Positions 49,837-59,902 of a DNA stretch of 64,000 nucleotides are shown here, one piece after another. Under the pieces are notes generated by a model that saw nothing but the letters and a program-made list of their open reading frames with translations, was not told the DNA's origin and did no database searches. The position numbers and the translations under genes are program-made. Within the stretch, counting starts at the first letter, position 1; every line of letters starts with the position of its first letter. This stretch comes from Bradyrhizobium sp. CB82 (GTDB taxonomy: Bacteria > Pseudomonadota > Alphaproteobacteria > Rhizobiales > Xanthobacteraceae): positions 372,001 to 436,000 of the forward strand of contig NZ_CP121650.1 in assembly GCF_029714405.1 (NCBI RefSeq), read 5' to 3'.

Positions 49837-51951
49837 CTACTTCGATGTCAGCGTGGTGACCGGCTGCCAAGATTCGCCAAGCCCCGTTCGCGACAGCTCA
49901 CTACAGCGGGCTCGCATCACCTCAGCAGGCCCATCGTGCGGGCGCTCTCGCAAGAGGTCCTCAAAACCGCGAAGGGCGCTCAAAAACTCACGATTGCGGT
50001 ACTTTTCCAGTGCGTCCTGATATCGCGTAATCCAGGAGCAAGCGCTTTCCTTTGCGGCTTTGTCTCGTGCATCCTGGATCAGTTCGTAGACGGAAAGGCC
50101 CTCTTCGCGGCCATAAACCGCGATCTTGTCGACCTCACGCGTGATCATAGAGGCACTCACAAGACAGTGGGTGGCTTCGCCGATGAGAATGCGAGTGCCG
50201 TAGCTCTTGTTCGCACTCTCTAGTCGGCTCGCCACGTTAACTGCATCGCCAATCACCGTGTAGTTCAGCCGCAGTTCGGAACCGATATTGCCGACCAGCA
50301 TGCGGCCCGAATTGATGCCGATACGGATTTGCAGCGGATGCCCCTGATCGTCTATCAATTTTGCTTCTTCGATCGCCTTGCGGCAGGCAAGCGCCGCTTG
50401 GCAGCACAGCAGAGCATGATCGGGTTGGGCCGTTGGAGCTCCCCAAAATGCCATGACGGCGTCGCCGATGTATTTGTCGATTGTGCCTCCGTTGGCCACG
50501 ATGACTTCTGAAAGAACGTCGAGGTATTTCGATAGAAGCGGAACGATACGATCACCCATGCGCTCCGACAGTCCGGTGAATCCGGCGATGTCGATAAACA
50601 TCACAGTTAGCTCTTGAATTGAGCCGCCCGGTTTTGCTTCGACGCCCTGGCGAAGCAGCAGGCGGACCAGGTCGGCGGGTATAAATTTTCGAAACGCAGA
50701 CAAGCCGCTCGCCATCTCGGCGATCGCGCTGGAGAGGCTCGCGATCTCCTTCAGGCGAGATGGATAGCGACGGACCTGTTCGAGTGCAAAGCTCTCGACG
50801 TGGCGGAGCTCACCGACCACACGGGCAAGAGGAGCAGCAACGACAGTACGAGCCAGTAGCGCTGACAGCAGCGCGGCAACGGTTGCGCCCAAGCCCAGAC
50901 TGATGATCAATCGACGGAGTGCGGTCTCGACAGGCCCGAGGAATTCGGCTTCAGGGATTACCGTGGCGAGGGACCATCCAGGAAACGGCAATGGCGTGAG
51001 CGCGACCTCGTAAGCCGCGCCTGCGGTAATTCGGCTGCGCCAGACGTCCCGGCGACCTTCTTCTCCGGCAGTAGTGAACGCCAGTCGGGCAACAGGCAAC
51101 AGGCGCTGCTCGCCGCGGACGGGATGCAATTCGTCGGCTTCATTGTCTGGCGCGGCTACAAGCTCGCCAGAGCCATCAAAGATAAATGCCGCGCCCGTGC
51201 GCCCCACCTCTAGCTGGGACAAGAAACGCGCCAGTCTCGTATATTCGATGACGATAGCGAGAACGCCCTGACGCTCCTGGTACACGTCAATCGGCCCGGC
51301 AAAGGCGATCGAGGGACGTTGTCCCGTTGGGTAGTCGATCACCTTGAACCACTCCGGCTCATCAGCCTTGATGCCTGTCTTGAACCAGGTCTGGTTGGCA
51401 ACGTGAAAATTGGTTGGCTCGAACCGGCGGTTTGCGAATTCGATGTCGCCTGGGACAACATCATATTCGTCGATCCGGCGCTGACCGGGGTGATCGGTCA
51501 GCGAGATCTCCATCATCTCCAAACGGCGGTCGCCGAGCTTGTGGGCGGCAAAAAATGACCCGTCGGGCCAACCGAAGGCTGCCCAGGATATTGTCGCCTG
51601 AGATTGCAACTGCGACAGAAAGACGAACTCCCGTTTGTCTGCCTCGCGCGTATCCAGGACGTTCTGCAGGAACAGCGTCCGAATAGCCGTATGGGCCGCG
51701 CGGGCTTCGTCGACGATCCCTGACACTTCTTTCCGCACTGCGGCGACGATCTGCCCGTTGATCGTGCTCGCGAGCTGACGGCTGATGGCTTCGGCCGTCC
51801 GCCACCACAAGAGGCTCGATCCGGCCGCGGTCAGGAGAATTGCGGCCAATACCAAGCCGGAAACAGCAAGCCGGATGCTGATCGTTAGCTGTTTCAGCCT
51901 GAGATTGAAGGAATGCGGCTTAGGGCGATCTCTCATTGGAACGACGGCCAT
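49837..51951 (-). CDS. Membrane-bound class III adenylate cyclase with extracytoplasmic sensor
   Basis: 704 aa from the ATG at 51951 (MAVVPMRDRPKPHS). First membrane segment LAVSGLVLAAILLTAAGSSLLWW, a Cache-like extracytoplasmic region of about 290 residues (FGWPDGSFFAAHKLGD ... GPIDVYQERQGVLAIVIEYTRLA), second membrane segment SLGLGATVAALLSALLA, a HAMP-like linker, then the cyclase domain at ~450-630 with metal Asp in FIDIAGFTGL, Lys in TIDKYIGDAVMAFWG and VIGDAVNVASRLE. Key Lys/Asp fit ATP as substrate. A C-terminal helical TPR-like tail follows. It should convert an extracytoplasmic signal to cAMP; the ligand is unknown. Confidence 0.9.
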   Translation of the reverse strand: MAVVPMRDRPKPHSFNLRLKQLTISIRLAVSGLVLAAILLTAAGSSLLWWRTAEAISRQLASTINGQIVAAVRKEVSGIVDEARAAHTAIRTLFLQNVLDTREADKREFVFLSQLQSQATISWAAFGWPDGSFFAAHKLGDRRLEMMEISLTDHPGQRRIDEYDVVPGDIEFANRRFEPTNFHVANQTWFKTGIKADEPEWFKVIDYPTGQRPSIAFAGPIDVYQERQGVLAIVIEYTRLARFLSQLEVGRTGAAFIFDGSGELVAAPDNEADELHPVRGEQRLLPVARLAFTTAGEEGRRDVWRSRITAGAAYEVALTPLPFPGWSLATVIPEAEFLGPVETALRRLIISLGLGATVAALLSALLARTVVAAPLARVVGELRHVESFALEQVRRYPSRLKEIASLSSAIAEMASGLSAFRKFIPADLVRLLLRQGVEAKPGGSIQELTVMFIDIAGFTGLSERMGDRIVPLLSKYLDVLSEVIVANGGTIDKYIGDAVMAFWGAPTAQPDHALLCCQAALACRKAIEEAKLIDDQGHPLQIRIGINSGRMLVGNIGSELRLNYTVIGDAVNVASRLESANKSYGTRILIGEATHCLVSASMITREVDKIAVYGREEGLSVYELIQDARDKAAKESACSWITRYQDALEKYRNREFLSALRGFEDLLRERPHDGPAEVMRARCSELSRTGLGESWQPVTTLTSK

Positions 51952-52177
51952 CCTGTTTTCCGCTCCCGCCTTAAGGGTGCCTGAACGGCTATACGAGTGC
52001 GCCGTTCGATCGTTACCTCTGGCAACAATCGCCCGTTCTCTCCAATGCCCGCTGGCTAACAAGCCCATAGAGCCAAAGCATTGGATAGGTACCTCTCCCG
52101 CCAGTATTCAGAGCCCACGGGCAACGCACGTTGCGTAGCACACTGATGGTCTCACGGACATGTGAGCAGGTCAGACT

Positions 52178-52203
52178 GTAACAAAGGCTGCGAACGGCCC
52201 GAA
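52178..52203 (+). promoter_or_regulatory. Candidate ECF sigma-F-type promoter of the bufferin operon
   Basis: GTAACA (52178-52183), exactly 16 bases, CGAA (52200-52203), then 51 bases to the bufA start. This matches the GTAACC-N16-CGAA consensus that I recall for the Caulobacter crescentus ECF factor SigF, whose regulon includes DUF2282/DUF692 operons. No ECF sigma gene is in the window. Confidence 0.65.
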
Positions 52204-52254
52204 GAGACAACGTTCACCTTTGCAGCCGAACCAACCACTCGAGAGGAGAAATTC

Positions 52255-52560
52255 ATGTCGACGAAACATGTTGTGAGTTCGCTCGTTCTTGCCGGCGCAG
52301 TTTCCACGGCGCTTGCCACACTTGCCGCGGCAGCCCCGCTGACCAAGGCAGAAGCCGATGCCGCGATCGCCGCCAAAAAGGAGAAGTGCTTCGGCGTTGC
52401 GCTCAAAGGTCAGAACGATTGCGCGGCGGGACCGGGCACCACGTGCCAGGGCACTTCCACCGTCGATTTCCAAGGCAACGCCTGGAAGTTCGTCCAGGGC
52501 GGCACCTGCACCAACATCGAGCTGCCGAACGGGAAGCATGGTTCACTGAAGCCGGTCTGA
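52255..52560 (+). CDS. bufA: Bufferin-type RiPP precursor (DUF2282, BufA1-like)
   Basis: 101 aa. Signal peptide [20 protein letters not shown] plus ATLAAAAP, then a core with four cysteines: Cys45 (KCFG), Cys56 (NDCA), Cys64 (TTCQ), Cys85 (GTCT), matching DUF2282 proteins. In characterised systems bufferins are modified on Cys by a DUF692 enzyme and bind copper in the periplasm. ATG 52255 has GAGAGGAG upstream. It is the first gene of a bufA-bufB-bufC-doxX operon and follows a sigma-F-like promoter. Copper as the metal here is inferred from the family. Confidence 0.9.
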   Translation: MSTKHVVSSLVLAGAVSTALATLAAAAPLTKAEADAAIAAKKEKCFGVALKGQNDCAAGPGTTCQGTSTVDFQGNAWKFVQGGTCTNIELPNGKHGSLKPV

Positions 52561-52596
52561 TCAGCCAAAGACCGGATCAAGAGAAGGAGGGAGCAC

Positions 52597-53508
52597 ATGG
52601 CCATCAGACCACTTACCCCGCCTGCGGTGCCCCTTCGCTTCTCGTTCCCGATTGGCGGGCGAGCGGGGACCAGCTTCAAGCAGGAGCACCTCCCCGCAAT
52701 CCTCGTCGACGGCAAACAGCGTGGATTCTTCGAAGTTCACGCCGAGAACTATATGGGCGCAGGCGGTCCACCGCACCGGGCTCTCGAAACGATACGTCGC
52801 GATCATCCGCTTTCCGTGCACGGGGTCTGCATGTCGATCGGCGGCCCCCAACCGCTGGATCGGGCGCATCTTGCGCGGTTTCGCGGCCTTGTCGCCCGGT
52901 ATCAACCAGCGCTGGTTTCCGAGCATTTGGCCTGGTCGACGCACGATAGCACCTACTTCAATGATCTGCTTCCACTGCCCTACACGGACGCGACACTCCG
53001 ATACGTCTGTGACCACATCGACCAGGTGCAGGAAACAATCCGGCGTCCCATCCTGCTTGAGAATCCGTCGACATATCTCGCCTTCGCGGAGTCGACGATG
53101 AGCGAGACGGATTTCATCCACAATGTCGTCAAACGTACCGGCTGCGGTCTGTTGCTCGACATCAATAACGTGTTCATCTCCGCAACCAATCACGGCTTCT
53201 CGGCTCTCGAGTACCTCTCCGACTTCCCGCTCGTACATGTTGGCGAGATTCACCTCGCCGGCCACGCTGAGCAGAGCGACGACGAAGGTGACCCGTTGCT
53301 GATCGACAGCCACGATGGACCGGTCGCCGATGCCGTCTGGAAGCTGTTCGAGATTGTTATCAAGCGGCTTGGGCCGGTCCCCACGCTGATCGAGTGGGAC
53401 AGCCAAATCCCGGTCTGGCCCGTCCTGAGGGCAGAAGCCGCTGCTGCGCAGGGGATCCTCGATCGCTACCAAGGCATTGCATCGTTGGGGGACCGTCGTG
53501 CCGCTTGA
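52597..53508 (+). CDS. bufB: MNIO (DUF692) RiPP-modifying oxidase, BufB-like
   Basis: 303 aa TIM-barrel iron enzyme of the multinuclear non-heme iron-dependent oxidase family. Candidate metal and active-site residues are all present: EVHAENYMG (45-53), His74 (SVHG), SEHLAWS (109-114), LLENPSTY (153-160), DINN (188-191), GEIHLAGH (216-223), His239 and IEWDSQIP (265-272). In bufferin systems it converts core cysteines to thiooxazole-type heterocycles. It follows bufA by 36 bases and overlaps bufC by 11 bases. Confidence 0.93.
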   Translation: MAIRPLTPPAVPLRFSFPIGGRAGTSFKQEHLPAILVDGKQRGFFEVHAENYMGAGGPPHRALETIRRDHPLSVHGVCMSIGGPQPLDRAHLARFRGLVARYQPALVSEHLAWSTHDSTYFNDLLPLPYTDATLRYVCDHIDQVQETIRRPILLENPSTYLAFAESTMSETDFIHNVVKRTGCGLLLDINNVFISATNHGFSALEYLSDFPLVHVGEIHLAGHAEQSDDEGDPLLIDSHDGPVADAVWKLFEIVIKRLGPVPTLIEWDSQIPVWPVLRAEAAAAQGILDRYQGIASLGDRRAA

Positions 53509-54280
53509 AATTCACCTTTCTCACGCGGCGGCGTTCGCGTCGGGACTGCTTGATCCGACACGTCAGACTCCGTCCCGGGTTACTGGGCCGAGCGGCAAGG
53601 CGGTGACAAAGCGCTACAATGTCTATCGTAACAATGTCACGGTGAGCCTGATTGACGCGCTTGCGGCCGTCTATCCGGCCGTGCAGCGTATCACCGGCGT
53701 GGACTTCTTCCGCGCCATGGCTCGCTTTCATATCCGGGCCACCCCGCCGATATCGCCCCTGCTGTTCGAGTATGGCCGCGATTTCCCGGCCTTCATCGAG
53801 CAGTATGAGTATGCGCGTTCGATGCCCTGGCTTGCCGATGTCGCGCGGATCGAGCGAGCGTGGCTCGATGCGTATCACGCTGCGGACATGCGCCCGCTCG
53901 CCATCGACGCGCTTGCATCGGTGCCACATGACCAGCTCGCAGCGGTGACGTTTGAAGCACATCCCGCGGTGCGAATCGTCAGGTCAGAATTTTCGGCCGT
54001 GTCGATCTTTGCCGCCAGCCGCGAAGCAGCGCAGCAAAGCCGCAATATCGATGCCTCGATACCAGAGGATGCGTTGATCACTCGACCCGATTTTGAAGTC
54101 GTCGTACGGCGCCTTCCATCTGGAGGCGCGAAATTCATTTCGTTGCTGATCTCGGGATGGACGTTGGGCGAGGCAGTCGCAGAGGCCCAAAACGAGACTG
54201 ACTCCTTTGATATCGCGCCAAACCTCGCCGGCATGATGGAGGCTGGCGTATTCGCCTCGATAAGCTTTGGAGACAAATGA
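53498..54280 (+). CDS. bufC: BufC-like partner protein (DUF2063)
   Basis: 260 aa from a GTG at 53498 inside the end of bufB, with GGGGGAC just before; an in-frame ATG at 53477 is also possible. N-terminal helical segment [36 protein letters not shown] is the DUF2063 'putative DNA-binding' signature; here it more likely recognises the precursor leader, as BufC does. It pairs with the MNIO enzyme. Its stop overlaps the doxX start (ATGATG). Confidence 0.9.
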   Translation: MPLEIHLSHAAAFASGLLDPTRQTPSRVTGPSGKAVTKRYNVYRNNVTVSLIDALAAVYPAVQRITGVDFFRAMARFHIRATPPISPLLFEYGRDFPAFIEQYEYARSMPWLADVARIERAWLDAYHAADMRPLAIDALASVPHDQLAAVTFEAHPAVRIVRSEFSAVSIFAASREAAQQSRNIDASIPEDALITRPDFEVVVRRLPSGGAKFISLLISGWTLGEAVAEAQNETDSFDIAPNLAGMMEAGVFASISFGDK

Positions 54281-54792
54281 TGATTACGCAGCAACGGATG
54301 GCGCCCGCCTTAGGATTTGCGCCGCTGATGCACCTCGCGGGTAGGGTCAACCGGCTGGTGCAATCCATTGCGTCGCCGTCCTTGGTTCAGTTGGTCACGC
54401 GCGTGGCCTTGGCGGTGCCCTTTTGGCGTTCAGGCATTCTGAAATGGGGCGGCTTCCTCAAGCTCAATGATACCGCGGTTGCATTGTTCAGCGACGAGTT
54501 CATGTTGCATCTTCCCGGGGGACCCTATCATTTCCCGGTGCCGACGGTCATGGCCTTTCTGTCCGGATTGGGGGAGATCTGTTTTCCAGTCCTGCTGATT
54601 CTTGGTCTCGGTACCCGTTTCGCGGCTCTCGGCTTGTTGTTCATGACGGTGATCGTCGAGCTTACGGTGCCGCACGGCTGGCCAATCCACCTCACCTGGG
54701 CGGCCATGGCGCTGGGCATTATGTGTTGGGGGCCCGGACGTTTCTCGATTGACCATGTGGCCGGCCGCATCGTTCAAGCATCAGAGGAATAG
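54277..54792 (+). CDS. DoxX-family membrane protein, BufD-like
   Basis: 171 aa with four predicted membrane segments (LVQLVTRVALAVPFWRSGILKW, FPVPTVMAFLSGLGEICFPVLLILGLG, FAALGLLFMTVIVEL, LTWAAMALGIMCWGP). The FWRSGILKWGGF and GEICFPVLLILGLGTRFAAL stretches are DoxX. It overlaps bufC and completes the operon; DoxX proteins are often found in bufferin clusters, with an unproven role in redox or transport. Confidence 0.88.
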   Translation: MMITQQRMAPALGFAPLMHLAGRVNRLVQSIASPSLVQLVTRVALAVPFWRSGILKWGGFLKLNDTAVALFSDEFMLHLPGGPYHFPVPTVMAFLSGLGEICFPVLLILGLGTRFAALGLLFMTVIVELTVPHGWPIHLTWAAMALGIMCWGPGRFSIDHVAGRIVQASEE

Positions 54793-54858
54793 TCTCTTCC
54801 AGTTGTTAGGCTAAGGTAAAGGTAGACGCTTGCAATCAAGCTGATCCGGCCACCGGCT

Positions 54859-57800
54859 TCAGCCAAGTGCAAGATCAACCACTTCCGAAAAACTCGGAAG
54901 GCAAATCCCTAGCCGATCGCCATCGGTCCGCAGACGCTGCAATTCGTGATCGAGCCGCTTGCTGCGATCCCCTCTACCGATCGCCGCGAAGGTGCGCGCT
55001 CGCGCGATGATGAAGTCGGTCCAGGGCAGCGGCTCCGGACGGACGAACTCCTCGAGGGCCGCGGCATGACGTTCCGCTTCATTCCAGTCGTGGAGCATCA
55101 TGGAAGCCTCGACCGCGTCCTTGCGAAACAACAGATGATTATGCGCGACGACGTTGTCGGAGAGCAGCGCTTCGCCGTCCAACAGAGCCGCCCTGCGAGG
55201 CGCTTCGTCCTCCTCGATCAAAGCCAGTATGCCGTAGTAGATGGGTCCGAAATAGGCCATTCCAGTTTCAGCGCTGATGGCGAGCGCCTCGCGAATGGCG
55301 GCATGGGCTTCATCTCGGCGTCCGGCCAGGCGGTGGAGTTCAGCGCCAAAGGCCAGCGCCTCTGCCTCGAAGCGTCGCGCCTTGAGCTGCCGGGCCAGAT
55401 CCAGGGCCGCATCGACATTGGTCTGCGCGGCCGCGAATTCGCCGAGCGCATGACGCGCGTGGTAGGCGGCGTGGTGCGCGATGGTCTGCGCCCTGCGGTG
55501 CCCAACCTTGGCTCCCATCTCGACCGCGGCGAGCGCTTCGGCGAGCGCAGCCCGCATCTCGCCCGCGAAATATCGCATGAACGCGGACATCGGAAGGTTT
55601 GCGACCTCGATCCGGCCAAAGCCATGATGGCGCGACAGTGAGATGCAGATGGCAAAATGGTCGCGTGCGCTCAGCATCCTGCCCCGTGCGTATTCTGCAT
55701 CGCCGAGTCCGCCGAGCGCTGCAGCCTCAAGCTCCGCCGAGCCCACTTCTCGCGCGAGAGCCAGACTCTGCCGGTGCTCGCGGAGGCAGCCTTCCACATC
55801 GCCGCGCGGAAACAAGAGATTGCCGTGTAGGAAATGTGCGCGAGCGGCCTCGCCGGGCATCGACAAACGGGTTGCAATGCCCTCCGCCCGTTCGACATCC
55901 GCCAGGGCTTCATGAACCTCGTCGGTCACCCGCTTGACGGCGGCAATCCCAAGCCAGGCGCGGCAGCGGTCCGCATCGTCCTGGCTCTGCTGCAGCGCCT
56001 CCTCATAGGCCGCGCGGGCCTCGGCGACTTCGCCCATGTCGTGCAGCAACTCACCACAGCAACAGGCGAGCGCAAAGCGATCCGGCAGCTCCCGAGCCAG
56101 GGAGGCGCCACGCCTGACCAGCGTAAGCGCCTGCTCATAGCGATATCGCGCGGCTTCGTGGCGGGCAGCCGCCAGATACGCCTGCGGCGCACGTGGATCC
56201 TCGGCGCGATCCAAGTGCTGGGCATGAAGGATCACATCCCGCTCCGCAAACCATGCTGCGGCGCGCTTGTGAAGCTCCCGCCGCCGTGAGCGGAGCAGCG
56301 TCGCATAGACGGCGTCCCTGATCAGGGCATGGCCGAATAGGAACTCGTCGCCATGCGGTCGGAGCAGCGCATGCTCCACGAGCACGCGGGGCGCATAAAC
56401 CGGTTCCTCGATCAGGGCGCGCAGTTCGCCGAGTGAGAAGCGCTGGCCGAAGACGGATGCCGCCTGCAGGGCCTGCTTGTCCCGCAGCGCGAGCCGATCC
56501 ATGCGGGCCTGCACCAGGCTCTGCACTGAGTCCGGAACAGCACCGTCGGCATGCTCCTCCGCATTGCGCAGCAACTGCTCCAGGAACAACGGATTGCCTG
56601 CTGCTCGCTCGAGGCAGCTCATGGCCAGGGGACCCATCTGCCCGAACACGTTGCGCGCGAGCGCCAGCGCCTCTTCACGGTGCAACGGGGCGAGATCGAT
56701 CGTCAGGATCGGGCTACCTGGCTGCCATCCGCGAGTCGAGGGGTCGCCGACGTTGCGCGAGGTGAGGATGACCAGCAGGGGACAGTCGCTCGTCGCCTCT
56801 GCAACAGCCGCAATCCGGGCGAGAACCGCGTCGTCGGCCCAGTGCAGGTCCTCTATCACGATCAGCAAGGGCTTCTCTTTGGCAGCCGAGGCGATAACCT
56901 CCGTGATCGTGGCCAGGACGCCGCGACTCCGTGTGCCGATATCCATCGCGTCGTACAGCGCGTGCAAGCCAATCGGCGGGGGCAGGTTGAGCAGATCATA
57001 GAGAAAGATCGCGTGGTCCGCGGCAATGTGGCCGGCTTCGACGAGCGCACCGACCCGATCGGGGCCGACAACGCATTCGGATTGTTCGGCATCCCCTTCG
57101 AGGGCGATACTGCGGATGACAGTGGCCACCGCATCACGCCCGCTTCGCGCGCCGAAGTCGAGCACCAAGCCGCCATGGCAGGTGAAGCCGCCTATTCGCG
57201 CACGGTGTTGAAACTCCTCGACGAGGCGTGTCTTGCCGAGCCCGGCTTCACCGCGGACGTAGACGACGCGGCCGCGACGGACCTCAAGGCAAGCCGCCAT
57301 CGCGGCTGCAAACTGATCCAGCTCGGCCGCGCGTCCCACGAAGATGCGGCCCTCCAGCGGCACGTTCCTCGTCCCCGACAGCCGCCAGGCTCTCTCCGGC
57401 GCGGCGAAGCCTTTCACGTGAATCTCGCCAAGATCGACACAGTCGAGTCGGTCCTGCAACGCACGATGGACGGCGGACGACAGCAGCACTTCGCCGCTTC
57501 GGGCGTGATCTGTCAGACGCGAGGCCAAGTTCACGCTTTCGCCGGTGACGGTGTAGGCCTTGTGACGCGCGCTCCCCACCTGACTCGCCAGGACCTCACC
57601 GCTTGCGACTCCTACATGCACGCCAATGTCGCGGCCGAGCCGCTTTCCGAGCATCGGGATCGCGTGGCGGATTCTCAGTGCCGCGAGGACCGCTCGCTCG
57701 GCATCATTGCCATGAGCTATCGGAGCGCCGAACACGGCCATGACGCAGTCACCGATGTGCTTGTCGATGGTGCCGCCGTGCTCAATGATCGCAGCATCGG

Positions 57801-58176
57801 CAATTTCGAAGAATGCGGTGAGAATGCCCTCGATATCCTCAGCATCAAGCAGCTTGCTCAGCCGGGTATATCCCGTGAGATCCGCAAACAGCACGGTAAC
57901 CTGCCGCCGCTCGCTTGGAGCGGTCTTGTGCGGCTCTTCTGGCTGCGGCTCCGTATTCGCACGCGCGCCGGCACCTGGCTCGTCGCGCAAGAGCGCAATC
58001 GCGTCGAGCAGGCGACGCCGATGTCCGACCGAGGTGACACCAAGATCCCTGAGATCGTCGGTCGTCAAATTGGGTAACAGGTCGGCAGTAATGTGATTGT
58101 CGCAAAACTGCGGCGCGTACTGCTCGAGTCCCAAAGTCCTGAGCCAATCGGCGACTTCCATCGGGCGCTCCGGCAC
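54859..58176 (-). CDS. SAM - adenylate cyclase - STAND ATPase - TPR signalling protein
   Basis: 1105 aa. SAM domain at ~6-64 (VADWLRTLGLEQYAPQF ... LTTDDLRDLGVTSVGHR), class III cyclase at ~90-270 with metal Asp in VLFADLTGYTRL, GTIDKHIGDCVMAVFG and TVTGESVNLASRL, then a P-loop (RGEAGLGKTRLVEE) ATPase with Walker B LLIVIEDLHWADD, and C-terminal TPR-like helical repeats (~650-1080). Same architecture as large soluble cyclase/ATPase regulators in Bradyrhizobium. Start may be the fifth-codon-downstream ATG (MEVADWL). Monocistronic, opposite to the bufferin operon. Confidence 0.9.
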   Translation of the reverse strand: MPERPMEVADWLRTLGLEQYAPQFCDNHITADLLPNLTTDDLRDLGVTSVGHRRRLLDAIALLRDEPGAGARANTEPQPEEPHKTAPSERRQVTVLFADLTGYTRLSKLLDAEDIEGILTAFFEIADAAIIEHGGTIDKHIGDCVMAVFGAPIAHGNDAERAVLAALRIRHAIPMLGKRLGRDIGVHVGVASGEVLASQVGSARHKAYTVTGESVNLASRLTDHARSGEVLLSSAVHRALQDRLDCVDLGEIHVKGFAAPERAWRLSGTRNVPLEGRIFVGRAAELDQFAAAMAACLEVRRGRVVYVRGEAGLGKTRLVEEFQHRARIGGFTCHGGLVLDFGARSGRDAVATVIRSIALEGDAEQSECVVGPDRVGALVEAGHIAADHAIFLYDLLNLPPPIGLHALYDAMDIGTRSRGVLATITEVIASAAKEKPLLIVIEDLHWADDAVLARIAAVAEATSDCPLLVILTSRNVGDPSTRGWQPGSPILTIDLAPLHREEALALARNVFGQMGPLAMSCLERAAGNPLFLEQLLRNAEEHADGAVPDSVQSLVQARMDRLALRDKQALQAASVFGQRFSLGELRALIEEPVYAPRVLVEHALLRPHGDEFLFGHALIRDAVYATLLRSRRRELHKRAAAWFAERDVILHAQHLDRAEDPRAPQAYLAAARHEAARYRYEQALTLVRRGASLARELPDRFALACCCGELLHDMGEVAEARAAYEEALQQSQDDADRCRAWLGIAAVKRVTDEVHEALADVERAEGIATRLSMPGEAARAHFLHGNLLFPRGDVEGCLREHRQSLALAREVGSAELEAAALGGLGDAEYARGRMLSARDHFAICISLSRHHGFGRIEVANLPMSAFMRYFAGEMRAALAEALAAVEMGAKVGHRRAQTIAHHAAYHARHALGEFAAAQTNVDAALDLARQLKARRFEAEALAFGAELHRLAGRRDEAHAAIREALAISAETGMAYFGPIYYGILALIEEDEAPRRAALLDGEALLSDNVVAHNHLLFRKDAVEASMMLHDWNEAERHAAALEEFVRPEPLPWTDFIIARARTFAAIGRGDRSKRLDHELQRLRTDGDRLGICLPSFSEVVDLALG

Positions 58177-58349
58177 CTTTGGATCCTTCGATTGCGATAT
58201 CGTGGCTGATGGTAACTCAGCCGGAGCGAGAACCTAAGCGGAAATTCGTCCGAGCTGTCTTCTTCTCATCATTGCGTTACAGTCGGCGCCAGTATCGAAC
58301 GCCGCCCCGGCCGAAACTGATAGTTCAGCTCAGACGTATCGGGCTCTGA

Positions 58350-58589
58350 TCAATCCAAGGACTCCTCTCGCGTGAGAACCATGGACAGCGATCGTATCGT
58401 CGGTGCGGCAAGCAGAACAACGGGTGACATGACGGCCCAGGAGACGAGCCAGGAAGCCAGCCAATTCGACATGAAATGTCCGGTTGCGACCGCGGGAAAG
58501 CTTGCGATGCCTGCCGCAATGAGAGAGGTCAATCCCGACTGGATGACGCCAAAGACAAAGTGACTGTAGCGGCGCGGAATTGCGAACAT
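58350..58589 (-). CDS. DUF2798 small membrane protein
   Basis: 79 aa with two membrane segments: FVFGVIQSGLTSLIAAGIASF and WLASWLVSWAVMSPVVLLAAPTI. The order RRYSHFVFGVIQSG ... W..SWL..W....P.V.L.AP matches DUF2798. Function unknown. Lies between the SAM-cyclase and patatin genes. Confidence 0.82.
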   Translation of the reverse strand: MFAIPRRYSHFVFGVIQSGLTSLIAAGIASFPAVATGHFMSNWLASWLVSWAVMSPVVLLAAPTIRSLSMVLTREESLD

Positions 58590-58681
58590 AGGCCCCTCAA
58601 AACCGATCGGACGGTGGCTATGCTACTTGTGCGCAGCACGATTTCAATGCGTGCGGATGCTCAAAAGGGTGCCTTAGCTGC

Positions 58682-59836
58682 TCATTCTGCCGCCATCGGC
58701 ATAATTTCCTGCTGCTCATGGAGGACCACACCCGTGAGAGGATCGAACTCGCCTCTCCATGGCGCACGCTCCAGCACAGCCTTGGTATGGGCGTAGCCCG
58801 CCTCCCACCGTCGCATGATTCCTTTCGGGCTGAAATCGATGTCCTTGGTATGGGTCTCGCGGTCGAGCTGAGGCGCAAGAAGACGGACCACGTGCATGCG
58901 GGTCCGGCAGCCATAGCCAATCAGCTCGCGGACGGCGGGATCGGTGCGCTCGCTCTCGGGCAGCCGGGCGGCAAGCTGATTGATGACATGACGCAGCCGG
59001 TGCGCTTGCTGCTGTCGCGCGATCTGGCTGGCGATCCGGCTGGAATACTGCACATCCTTATGCCGATTGAACACCTCGGCCATCGTGGTGGGCTCGTGCC
59101 CGGCCGGATTCCACAAATGCACGGCGAAGATCAGGGAGTCCTTGCGCGGGTTGTCGTCAAAGACCGCTTCCGTCGGCGTGTTCGAGAGGATGCCGCCATC
59201 CCAATAGAGTTCACCATTGATCCGTATGGCCGGAAATGCCGGCGGCAGCGCACCGGAGGCCATGATGTGCTTCACCGTCAGTTCGCCATCGCGGCTGTCG
59301 AAGTAGCGCATCTGGCTGGTACGGACGTGGGCTGCGCCGACGGTGAGGCGCGGCTTGCAACGATTGAGGAGATCGAAATCCACGAGTTCGCCCAGCGTCT
59401 TCTCGAGTGGCGCCGTTGAATAGAAGCCCGCGTGATCGGCACCGAGCGGATAGGAGTCCCCTGCATGAGCTAGCGGGTTGGGACGAAAGAAGCCCGGAAT
59501 TCCGTTGGTAACCGTCGCCCAGTACGAGAGCTTGTCGTTGAAATCGGGAAAGGCCGTCCGGAGATTCCAGATTGGATTCTGCTCCATCCGCTTCCAGAAG
59601 GTCTTCAGCCGCGCCAACCTGTCCTGCGGCTTGTTACCCGCGATCAGGCTGGCATTGATGGCTCCGATTGAGGTGCCGATGATCCAATCCGGCTCGATAC
59701 CGGCCTCGTGGAGCGCCTGGTAAACGCCGGCCTGATACGAGCCGAGTGCTCCACCCCCTTGTAGCACCAGCACCACCTGGCCCGGCAGATCCCTCACCTT
59801 GGCGACTTGGGTCGAATTGTCCTGCATCGCATCCAT
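58682..59836 (-). CDS. Patatin-like phospholipase, DUF3734 type
   Basis: 384 aa from ATG 59836, with AGGAG seven bases upstream. Patatin domain: oxyanion GGGALGSYQAGV, catalytic Ser in GTSIG (residue 56), and catalytic Asp in WDGGILSNTP; the C-terminal DUF3734 part contains RLRHVINQLAARL and FSPKGIMRRWEAGYAHTKA. Lies 67 bases downstream of bdhA on the same strand; the pairing suggests acting on poly-3-hydroxybutyrate or related lipids (inference). Cytoplasmic; no signal peptide. Confidence 0.9.
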   Translation of the reverse strand: MDAMQDNSTQVAKVRDLPGQVVLVLQGGGALGSYQAGVYQALHEAGIEPDWIIGTSIGAINASLIAGNKPQDRLARLKTFWKRMEQNPIWNLRTAFPDFNDKLSYWATVTNGIPGFFRPNPLAHAGDSYPLGADHAGFYSTAPLEKTLGELVDFDLLNRCKPRLTVGAAHVRTSQMRYFDSRDGELTVKHIMASGALPPAFPAIRINGELYWDGGILSNTPTEAVFDDNPRKDSLIFAVHLWNPAGHEPTTMAEVFNRHKDVQYSSRIASQIARQQQAHRLRHVINQLAARLPESERTDPAVRELIGYGCRTRMHVVRLLAPQLDRETHTKDIDFSPKGIMRRWEAGYAHTKAVLERAPWRGEFDPLTGVVLHEQQEIMPMAAE

Positions 59837-59902
59837 GTTTCGCTCCTGCCAGCGCTTCAGCGTTCTTCGCAAGGCTTTGGACTTTTGTTACGCCTTTTCA
59901 TC

